A stretch of DNA of 11,912 nt from Deltaproteobacteria bacterium UBA2385 (GTDB lineage Bacteria > Myxococcota_A > UBA796 > UBA2385). The position numbers and the translations under genes were made by a program. A model generated the notes under the pieces. The model was not told where the DNA came from. It searched no databases and saw nothing but the letters and a program-made list of their open reading frames with translations. Below, in pieces: positions 1 to 6,521 of this stretch (within the stretch, counting starts at the first letter, position 1; every line of letters begins with the position of its first letter). The stretch spans positions 1-11,912 of the forward strand of contig DDSR01000252.1 of the NCBI GenBank assembly GCA_002343455.1. The letters are read 5' to 3'.

Positions 1-88
1 CAGCCTGCCGGGAGAGGCTCGGCCATCAGGAAGGCAGGAAGAGAGGAAAGCAGGAAGGAAGACAGGCTCGACCCCCCCGCCCGCCACC
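1..88. other. gene-free purine-rich tail downstream of the FadL gene
   Basis: No credible gene lies here. The plus strand holds an A/G-rich tract (about 28-66) built from imperfect CAGGAAGG units at 27-34, 35-41 (CAGGAAG) and 51-58, then a C-rich run at 71-77. On the minus strand this follows the TGA of the FadL gene, so its mRNA tail would be pyrimidine-rich. A weak inverted repeat (2-6 with 15-19, five base pairs, eight-base loop) is present, but it has no T run, so I do not call a terminator. Confidence 0.5.
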
Positions 89-1555
89 TCAGCGAGCCTG
101 GCCCCACAGGTAGGTGATGCCCACGCTGCCGGTGGTGACGGAGGACTTCATCGTGCCGTTGCCGACGGCCGGCCCGTTCTTCACCTCCAGCGGCTCGCCG
201 TTGAAGCCGACCGCCACCAGGTCCACGGGGACCTCGATCCGATACACGATGCTGTCGCGGATCTCCTGGGTCTTGATGAAGGACTGGATGAAGCCGGCGT
301 CGATGCTCAGGCGATCCTTGATCATCGCCGACATCCCCGCCGCGACCCCCCACTTCGGTCCGTCCACCAGGGACACCGACAGCGCCTCGGTCGGGATGGC
401 GCTGGTCTCGTAGTATCCACCGGCGCGTACAGTGAACACATCGCTGAGGTCGGCGTCTCCGCCCAGGCGCAAGCTCCAGGCGTCTTGGTAGCCCTGCGGA
501 AGCACCACGTCGTCGGTGATCTCCTGGTCGTCCGGCAAGATCGGCGAGCCCGTCGAGGCCAGCACGAGGTTGACGTCGGTCACCCGGATCTCCTCGGCGG
601 TCCGCCAGTTCTGGTAGACGGCGGCGGCTTCGATCTCCACCGAGGGGATCGGCCGCACCGCCACGCCCATGCGTACGATCCAGGGCATGGTCAGCAGGAC
701 GGTGATGTCGTCGTCGATGGCCGGATCGCCCGAGATCAGGTTGGCGTTGTTCTCGCCATCGCCCTCGACCAGCCAGTGGTCCTCGGCGAGTTGCACCTCC
801 AGGCTGCCCTTGCCCTTGACCCGCAGGGGAGGGAGCACGCTCGCGCCGATCGAGATCCACTTGGTCGGCTTCGCCAGGATCCCGACGTTGCCGGTGATAC
901 GAGCCGGGTCGTACATCTTGAGCTGGGCGCTGAGGTCGTTCTCCTCGGCCGAGGTTCCCTCCGGACAGGAGCCGATCTCGCTGTCGAATTCGTCCTCGTC
1001 CTTGCAGACCATCAGGTTCAGGGACTGTTCGGCCCGCACCAGCGTCCAGTGAACGCCGACGCCGATGGAGAGCCAGTCGGCGCGCACCGCCACGCTGGGC
1101 CCCCCCCAGATCTGCCAGGTCAGCGAGTCGATGATCGTATAGCTGCTGGCGCCGTCCTCGGGGTAGCTCATCGAGGGCGCCATCGGCGTCCACATGCCGA
1201 AGGCGAAGTAGGTGTTCGGCAGCCCGAAGTTGTGGCCCACGCCCAGGGCCGGGATCTGCATCGGGGCCGCGCCGTTCTTGATCGGGTCCCAGGTCTTGCT
1301 GACGTCGCCGTTCTCGTCCAGGTCCACCCGGGTGAACTCGACGTTCTGGTGGAACATGGTGTAGTTGACGTAGACCTGCGGCCGGTCCAGGTTCATCAGC
1401 GCCGCGGGGTTGTAGTACTGGGCGCTGAGGTCGTCGGCGCCGGCGATGAAGGCGCCCGCGCGGGCCATCCCGCGGGTGCCCGTGTCGGTGAAGTAGTAGC
1501 CGGCAGCCTGGGCAGAGGGGGCGAGGGCGAGGGCGATGGCGATGGCGAGCAGCAT
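89..1555 (-). CDS. FadL/OmpP1-family outer-membrane channel protein
   Basis: 488 residues. Family members are 14-strand outer-membrane beta-barrels that import long-chain fatty acids and other hydrophobic compounds. Visible support: a hydrophobic signal peptide with AQA|AG cleavage near residue 17, then the family N-terminal signature (G-x-R-G-M-A-R-A-G-A-F at 27-36, ADD at 40-42, YYNPAAL at 47-53), followed by alternating amphipathic strands to the end. The C-terminus (ITYLWGQAR) lacks the usual terminal aromatic. A loop near 184-197 has two cysteines (C184, C197) and many acidic residues, so may be disulphide-closed. The signal peptide has no basic residue before its hydrophobic core, which is unusual. 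However, the next in-frame upstream stop is only 12 codons away (the TGA of the preceding gene), with no ATG/GTG/TTG between, so this start is the only ordinary choice. GGAAGG lies 3 nt upstream. It lies 36 bp after a same-strand metallopeptidase gene, probably co-transcribed. The substrate is unknown. Confidence 0.9.
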   Translation of the reverse strand: MLLAIAIALALAPSAQAAGYYFTDTGTRGMARAGAFIAGADDLSAQYYNPAALMNLDRPQVYVNYTMFHQNVEFTRVDLDENGDVSKTWDPIKNGAAPMQIPALGVGHNFGLPNTYFAFGMWTPMAPSMSYPEDGASSYTIIDSLTWQIWGGPSVAVRADWLSIGVGVHWTLVRAEQSLNLMVCKDEDEFDSEIGSCPEGTSAEENDLSAQLKMYDPARITGNVGILAKPTKWISIGASVLPPLRVKGKGSLEVQLAEDHWLVEGDGENNANLISGDPAIDDDITVLLTMPWIVRMGVAVRPIPSVEIEAAAVYQNWRTAEEIRVTDVNLVLASTGSPILPDDQEITDDVVLPQGYQDAWSLRLGGDADLSDVFTVRAGGYYETSAIPTEALSVSLVDGPKWGVAAGMSAMIKDRLSIDAGFIQSFIKTQEIRDSIVYRIEVPVDLVAVGFNGEPLEVKNGPAVGNGTMKSSVTTGSVGITYLWGQAR

Positions 1556-1591
1556 GAGCCTTCCGGTCAGCGAGGAGGCCGGAGCATATCG

Positions 1592-3892
1592 TCAGCGGGC
1601 GAGGCTCGCCTCGAAGCGGGCGCGGTCGACGCCCTCGGCCGCCAGGGCGCGCACCCGGCTGCTGGCGGTCTCGTCCATCAGTCGGGCGTAGAGGCCCTCG
1701 GCCTCGCCGGGCGCCCCGGCGCGCAGGGCGGCGTTGGCCTCCAGCAGGCGACGCTCGTCCTCCAGGCTCGGCTCCAAGAGCACCTGGGCCTCCAGCCCCG
1801 CTTGCTCCAGCCCCGCTTGCTTCTGCCCCGCTCGCTCAAGCCAGGGGCGCGCCGCGCCGTGCTCGCCGTTCTGGTGCAGGGTGCGGCCGACCAGGTAGCG
1901 GGGCACCGGATCGCTGGGGTCCAGCTCGGCCCAGGACAGCGCGCGCCACAGGCGGGCGGCGCTGTTGAGCCCCTCGTCCAGCAGGTAGCGCCTCGCCCGC
2001 TCGGCGCCCTCCTCGTCGCCCTGCGTGCCCTTGTGCTTCACCAGCAGCCGTCGGGTCCGGCCCTCGTCCAGCGGCAGGCTCAGGCAGCGCTCGTACTCCC
2101 GGTTGGCCTCCAGGACCTCGCCCGCCCCCCAGCGCAGATCCCCGACCAGCTCGCGGGCGGTGGCCTGGCGCACCGGGCCCAGCTCCTCGCGCTCGGCCAT
2201 TCGCGCGGCGATCTCCATCGCCCCGGCGGTGTCACCGGCCTTCGCCTTCAGGCGGGCCAGCTCCAGGCGGTGCTCGGGGCTGCCCGGCTCCAGGTCCCGC
2301 ATCCGCTCGCGCAGGGCGATGGCCCGGTCCAGCGCGCCTCGGGCCTCGGCCTGCCCCGCCAGGCGGGCCAGCTCGCCCATCGTCCGGGCGCAGGCCCGCT
2401 GAAAGATGCTGCCCCGCCGGTACCGATGGCCGGCCAGGGCTCGCTCGCCGTCGGAGAGCTCGACCTGGTCGACCCAGCCCTCCCACTCGCCGACCAGCTC
2501 GTCCAGGCTGCGCCCGTAGGCCGCCTCCAGGTCCGCGTCGCGGTAGGCCTGCTTGAAGGTGGCGATGCCGTGCCGGGCGATCAGCCACTGCACGAAGGAG
2601 CTGGCCGTGGTGTAGGCGCGGGCGCCGGGCTGGTTCCAGAAGCCGGCCGGGTCGAAGAGCTGCCGCAGATCGGGTGCCAGCCCCAGCTCGCGCATCGCCC
2701 GGCTGGCCTGGTGAACGCTCAGCTCGTCGGGCGGGGCGTCCGCCGCGCTGGCCACGCCCTCGATCAGGGCCATGTCCGGGATCAGGCCCCAGCGCATCGG
2801 CAGCTGCAAGGGGCCTCGCCCGAAGGGAGCGGTGAAGAGGTGGGCCAGCTCGTGGGCCAGCGCCGTGTCCCCGATCTCCGACCAGCGGATGTGCATCTGG
2901 TGGGTCCAGGGGCGGGCCACCAGGGTCTGGCGGCTGCCCAGCAGGCGCTGCTGCTGCTTGCGGTTGCCGTAGACGAAGCTGTCGATGGGGCGCCCGCGCC
3001 ACTGCACCGGGTCCTCGTCGAAGAAGCTCACCATCTCGGCGTAGCGGAACTCGTGGTCCAGGGCGATCAGCTCGCGGGCGCGCTCGTCCAGGCTGCCCGG
3101 GTCGTAGTGGATGCGGAAGTGCTCGGTCTCGATCAGCCCGCCCAGGGCCTCCTTCACGCTGGCCTGGTCGTGCTGGATGTTCAGCGCCGCCCGCTGGTGG
3201 TGCAGGGTCAGGAGGCCCGCCAGGACCACCGCGAGCGCCAGGGGCAGCCCGCCCAAGGCCCGCTCGCCGCGGCGTCGCCAGGCCAGCTCGAGCCCGAGCA
3301 CCAGGGCCGCGCTGCCCAGCAGCACCCCGACCCGCGCCCAGAGCAGGCCGCGGGGGAGCTGGATGGCCTCGTCGTAGAGCGAGCCGGCGAACCAGCCGAT
3401 GGTCCAGGTGTGCCCGGCGATCGGGGGCTGCCAGGCCAGCCGCCACAGGAAGGCCAGGGTCTGGACCAGGACGACGCCCAGGGCCAGCGCCAGCCGGCCC
3501 CGGGGCAGGGGAGCGGTGGCGAAGGCGATCGCCTGCCCGGCCAGCACGCTCACCGGGGGAATGACCCCCCAGAAGGCGATGCCGAGCGGGATGTCGCAGT
3601 TCTTCACCCGCAGCGCGTTGAGCAGCAGGAGCGCGGCGGCGGGGAGCACCAGGGCGAGGTTGCCGCGGGCCAGGTCCAGGTAGAGGGCGAGGGCGCCGGG
3701 CCCCCGGGGGTCGAGTGGAGAAGGCAGGGCGCCCCGGCCGAAGAGCAGGCTGGTTCGCACCATCGCCCCGATGCCCAGCACCGCCCCCGCCACGGCCGCC
3801 GACTCGTAGCCGAGCAGGTTGACCAGCGGAAAAGCGCAGAGCAGAAGCCCCAGAAAGACCGAGAGAGACATCCAGGGGAGGATCGTGCGCAT
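1592..3892 (-). CDS. multi-TM membrane protein with gluzincin-like (peptidase MA-type) domain and TPR-like tail
   Basis: 766 residues in three parts. Residues 1-230 hold about seven hydrophobic segments (roughly 10-28, 33-51, 80-95, 103-127, 134-152, 187-205, 214-230), with no cleavable signal evident. Residues about 250-480 are a zinc-metallopeptidase-like domain with HELAH at 347-351 and a downstream LIEG motif whose E378 fits the third ligand of gluzincins; the order (HEXXH, then P/W-rich, then EG-A) resembles the peptidase MA-like family. Residues about 500-766 are Ala/Leu/Arg-rich helical repeats, TPR-like, including the pentad repeat LERAG-QKQAG-LEQAG. Zinc and catalytic residues look intact, so it may be an active membrane protease, but the substrate is not identifiable. 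The ATG at 3890-3892 has no Shine-Dalgarno; an alternative ATG at 3869-3871 (MSLSVF) has none either. It diverges from the kinase gene across 22 bp and reads toward the FadL gene. Confidence 0.8.
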   Translation of the reverse strand: MRTILPWMSLSVFLGLLLCAFPLVNLLGYESAAVAGAVLGIGAMVRTSLLFGRGALPSPLDPRGPGALALYLDLARGNLALVLPAAALLLLNALRVKNCDIPLGIAFWGVIPPVSVLAGQAIAFATAPLPRGRLALALGVVLVQTLAFLWRLAWQPPIAGHTWTIGWFAGSLYDEAIQLPRGLLWARVGVLLGSAALVLGLELAWRRRGERALGGLPLALAVVLAGLLTLHHQRAALNIQHDQASVKEALGGLIETEHFRIHYDPGSLDERARELIALDHEFRYAEMVSFFDEDPVQWRGRPIDSFVYGNRKQQQRLLGSRQTLVARPWTHQMHIRWSEIGDTALAHELAHLFTAPFGRGPLQLPMRWGLIPDMALIEGVASAADAPPDELSVHQASRAMRELGLAPDLRQLFDPAGFWNQPGARAYTTASSFVQWLIARHGIATFKQAYRDADLEAAYGRSLDELVGEWEGWVDQVELSDGERALAGHRYRRGSIFQRACARTMGELARLAGQAEARGALDRAIALRERMRDLEPGSPEHRLELARLKAKAGDTAGAMEIAARMAEREELGPVRQATARELVGDLRWGAGEVLEANREYERCLSLPLDEGRTRRLLVKHKGTQGDEEGAERARRYLLDEGLNSAARLWRALSWAELDPSDPVPRYLVGRTLHQNGEHGAARPWLERAGQKQAGLEQAGLEAQVLLEPSLEDERRLLEANAALRAGAPGEAEGLYARLMDETASSRVRALAAEGVDRARFEASLAR
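1796..1840. repeat. three tandem 15-bp units inside the metallopeptidase gene
   Basis: Units at 1796-1810, 1811-1825 and 1826-1840 each begin CCCCGCT(T/C)GCT and differ by a few bases. On the coding (minus) strand they give the pentapeptides LERAG, QKQAG and LEQAG, followed by LEAQ. The period is a multiple of three, so copy number can change without shifting the frame. They sit in the helical tail of the protein at about residues 685-702. Confidence 0.75.
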
Positions 3893-3914
3893 CGCCGAGG
3901 ACTATCGTAGCGCC
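3893..3914. promoter_or_regulatory. 22-bp divergent spacer with overlapping -10-like elements
   Basis: The spacer between two divergent start codons contains CTATCGTAG. Read rightward it offers TATCGT (3903-3908), whose expected transcription start would fall on or next to the kinase ATG at 3915. Read leftward it offers GATAGT (3906-3901), placing a start a few bases before the ATG at 3892. Neither gene has a convincing Shine-Dalgarno (only GAGGA, 13 nt before the kinase ATG). Leaderless or near-leaderless transcripts are therefore possible. No good -35 is visible, and any -35 would lie inside the opposing coding region. Prediction only. Confidence 0.35.
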
Positions 3915-6452
3915 ATGAGCCCTGGTCCCGATGAAGCTGCCCAGGTGCGGGAACACTTCCACGCCGAGCTTCGCCTCCGCAACGTCGGGGCCTTCTCCAC
4001 CTCCGCGCTGGCCTTCGGCTTCGCCTACCTCGCCTGGTCCGCCTTCGACTGGCTGCTCGCCCCCGACCACTGGCCCGAGTTCCTGGCCGTTCGGCTGGCG
4101 GTGCTCGGCCTCAGCGCCGTCCTCGCCGCGCTGGTCCGTCGCCCCGAGCTGGGCCGCCATGTCTGGTCGGTCTTCTGGCTCTGGCTGTTCGCCTGTGGCG
4201 CCGGCATCGCGTTGATGCTGCCTCAGGTCGAGCAGAACCTGCTGCCCTATGTGCTGGGCTTCAGCCTGATCCTCTACGGCGCGGGCCTGTTGCCCTTCTG
4301 GCCGCCCGCCTACGCGGCCAGCAATGTCCTGGCCATCGTCGCCTCCGGCGCCTTGGCCTTCCTGGCCTGGCCGACCGAGACCTCCCCCCGAGACCTGCTC
4401 TCCGGGAGCTTCTTCGTCCTGACCGGGGCGATCGCCAGCGTGATCATGGCGGCCTTCAAGTACGACCTCGCCCGGCGCGATCACCTCAGCCGGTCCGAGC
4501 TCGCCGCGACCACCCAGCGCCTCTCCGGCGCGCTGGAGCGGCTGCGCCAGGCCGACCAGCTCCAGCGGCGCTTCTTCGCCAACATCACCCACGAGCTGCG
4601 CACGCCCTTGACCCTGATCCTCTCGCCCATCCAGGCGCTGCGCACCGACGACCTGGGCGAGAAGCACCAGGCGACCCTGGCCTCGGTCGAGGCCAACGCC
4701 GAGCGGCTGCTCCGGCTGATCGACGACCTGCTCGACCTCGCCCGGGTCGACGCGGGCGGCCTGCGCATCCGGGTGGCGCCCGTGCAGCTCCCTGATCTCT
4801 TCGGCGCGGTCATCGATCGGCTGCGGCCCGCGGCCGAGCGGCAGGGGGTCCGGGTGATCCTGGCGGTCGAGGGGAGCCCGGCGGCCATCATGGGCGACGC
4901 CCACCGGCTGGACATGGTGGCCACCAACCTGCTCGGCAACGCGCTGAAACACTGCCGCGAGGCCCACGAGGTGCGGGTCACCATCCAGGAGCAGCCCGGC
5001 GTCGTCCGGGTGGAGGTCCAGGACCAGGGGCCCGGCATCGCCCAGGAGGACGTCGAGCGCATCTTCGCCCGCTTCCAGCAGGGGCGTCACAGCCCCGAAG
5101 GCGGCGTCGGCATCGGGCTCTCCCTGGCCCGCGAGCTGGTCGAGCTCCACGGAGGGCGGCTCCAGCTGCGCTCGGTCGAGGGGCAGGGCTCCACCTTCTC
5201 CTTCGAGCTGCCGCTGGGCACCGCCCACCTGCGGCCCGAGATCATCGAGCGACGGGGAGAGGTGATGGATCGCCGGACCCTCGATCGCGCCGGCGGGCGG
5301 CGCAGCTCGGACGGCGCTCCTCTGCTCGGCGGCGAGCTGGAGCTGAGCGTGGGAGAGGAGCCGCGGGCCCTGGCGGAGGAGCGCCCGGTCCTGCTGGAGC
5401 GAGGGCGTCGTCCTCGGGTCCTCGTCGCCGAGGACCAGGCCCAGCTCCGCGCCTTCCTGGCCGAGCTGCTCGGGCGGGAGTTCGAGGTGATCGAGGCCCC
5501 GGACGGAGACAAGGCCTGGGAGTTGGCCGGCCGGGTGCGTCCCGACCTGGTGCTGACCGATATGTCGATGCCGGGCCGCTCCGGGGCCAGCCTCTGCCGC
5601 GCCATCAAGGCCGACCCCCGGCTCCGCACCATCCCGGTCGTGCTGCTCACCGCCTGGTCGGGCACCGACGCCATCGTCCAGGCCTACGCCGATGGCGCCG
5701 ACGACTTCGTCGCCAAGCCCTTCCACCCCCAGATCCTGATGGCTCGGCTCCGTGCACAGCTGCGGCTGCGGGAGCTCGGCGCCGCGCTCGCCCACCGGGA
5801 GCGGCTGGCCGCGGTGGGCACGCTCAGCGCCGGCCTCCTCCACGAGATCCGCAACCCCCTCAACGCCCTGCTGCAGGCCTCGCGGACCCTGGGCGAGGCG
5901 GAGGTGGACGCCGAGGTTCAGCAGGCCCTGGTAGGCGTCGTGCTGGAGTCCGGTGAGCGGCTGCACACCCTGACCTCGACCCTGGACGCGCACGCCCGCC
6001 CCGCCGAGGGCGGCGCCGAGTCGACCGCCGACCTGGTCGCCGGGATGGAGGCCACCCTGCACCTGCTCTCCTTCCGGCTGCATGGCATCGAGGTGGAGCG
6101 CGACTGGGAGGGGCCGGTGTACTCGCTGGCCTCGGCGTCGGGCCTGAACCAGGTCTTCCTCAACCTGCTCGACAACGCCATCAAGGCCGGCGCCCGCCGC
6201 ATCCGGGTGCAGATCCGCGCGGCCACGGGGCACTGCCTCGTCCGCATCCGAGACGACGGCCGGGGGGTCGAGCCGGCGCTGCTGCCACGGATCTTCGAGC
6301 CCTTCGTCACCAGCGCCACCCAGGGCGAGAGCAGCGGGCTGGGGCTCTATGTCTGCCGCGAGATCGTCGAGGGGGTCGGGGGTCGGATCGAGGTCGAGAG
6401 CGAGCCGGAATCGGGATCGGTCTTCACCGTGTTCCTGCCTCTCGCCCGCTGA
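3915..6452 (+). CDS. six-TM hybrid sensor histidine kinase, TM-HK-REC-HK (PhcS-like sensor fused to receiver-kinase)
   Basis: 845 residues from the ATG at 3915. An upstream in-frame ATG at 3819 would overlap the divergent gene by 74 bp and add 32 basic residues, so I reject it. Order: six hydrophobic helices (about 25-48, 56-75, 83-102, 108-129, 132-152, 161-181) with no large periplasmic domain; first kinase with H-box FANITHELRTP (H226), N-box NLLGNALKH (N342), DQGPGI and GVGIGLSLA; a charged linker 435-500; a receiver domain 500-618 with E505/D506, phospho-acceptor D549 in LTDMSMPG, T579 and K601; second kinase with H643 in HEIRNPLN, N754 in NLLDNAIKA, DDGRG and SSGLGLY. All catalytic residues look intact. 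Six membrane helices without an extracellular sensor is the layout of sensors for small hydrophobic signals such as LqsS/PhcS. The C-terminal REC-HK half has the same domain order as the separate protein at 7997-9082. The role as a quorum sensor is inferred from the adjacent PhcB-like gene. Confidence 0.9.
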   Translation: MSPGPDEAAQVREHFHAELRLRNVGAFSTSALAFGFAYLAWSAFDWLLAPDHWPEFLAVRLAVLGLSAVLAALVRRPELGRHVWSVFWLWLFACGAGIALMLPQVEQNLLPYVLGFSLILYGAGLLPFWPPAYAASNVLAIVASGALAFLAWPTETSPRDLLSGSFFVLTGAIASVIMAAFKYDLARRDHLSRSELAATTQRLSGALERLRQADQLQRRFFANITHELRTPLTLILSPIQALRTDDLGEKHQATLASVEANAERLLRLIDDLLDLARVDAGGLRIRVAPVQLPDLFGAVIDRLRPAAERQGVRVILAVEGSPAAIMGDAHRLDMVATNLLGNALKHCREAHEVRVTIQEQPGVVRVEVQDQGPGIAQEDVERIFARFQQGRHSPEGGVGIGLSLARELVELHGGRLQLRSVEGQGSTFSFELPLGTAHLRPEIIERRGEVMDRRTLDRAGGRRSSDGAPLLGGELELSVGEEPRALAEERPVLLERGRRPRVLVAEDQAQLRAFLAELLGREFEVIEAPDGDKAWELAGRVRPDLVLTDMSMPGRSGASLCRAIKADPRLRTIPVVLLTAWSGTDAIVQAYADGADDFVAKPFHPQILMARLRAQLRLRELGAALAHRERLAAVGTLSAGLLHEIRNPLNALLQASRTLGEAEVDAEVQQALVGVVLESGERLHTLTSTLDAHARPAEGGAESTADLVAGMEATLHLLSFRLHGIEVERDWEGPVYSLASASGLNQVFLNLLDNAIKAGARRIRVQIRAATGHCLVRIRDDGRGVEPALLPRIFEPFVTSATQGESSGLGLYVCREIVEGVGGRIEVESEPESGSVFTVFLPLAR

Positions 6453-6461
6453 AGTCGAGGC

Positions 6462-6490
6462 TTTCAATCCCTTACAACGCGTGCGATACT
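6462..6490 (+). promoter_or_regulatory. candidate promoter for the PilZ-methyltransferase / receiver-kinase pair
   Basis: In the 69-bp spacer after the kinase gene there is a GATACT -10-like hexamer at 6485-6490 (4 of 6 matches to TATAAT). TTTCAA lies at 6462-6467, 17 bp upstream, as a poor -35 (3 of 6). This AT-richer patch stands out from its surroundings. A start near 6497 would leave a leader of about 25 nt. Read-through from the kinase gene is equally possible, so this may be an internal promoter or none. Confidence 0.3.
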
Positions 6491-6521
6491 GGCCCCCCCA
6501 CCCCGCGTAGAGTCGTCCCCG

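Noticed and set aside
1..20. Small inverted repeat AGCCT/AGGCT as a terminator for the FadL gene
   Set aside because: The stem is too short and lacks a T run in the direction of transcription.
485..3910. Very long plus-strand open frame (over 1100 codons) opposite the FadL and peptidase genes
   Set aside because: Its product is low-complexity (rich in G, R, Q, A, H, P), has no recognisable domain, and runs antisense to two genes with clear motifs. It is a by-product of GC-rich third codon positions.
3819..3914. Upstream start (ATG 3819) for the hybrid kinase
   Set aside because: It would overlap the divergent peptidase gene by 74 bp and add a basic 32-residue leader unlike any sensor N-terminus; ATG 3915 avoids this.
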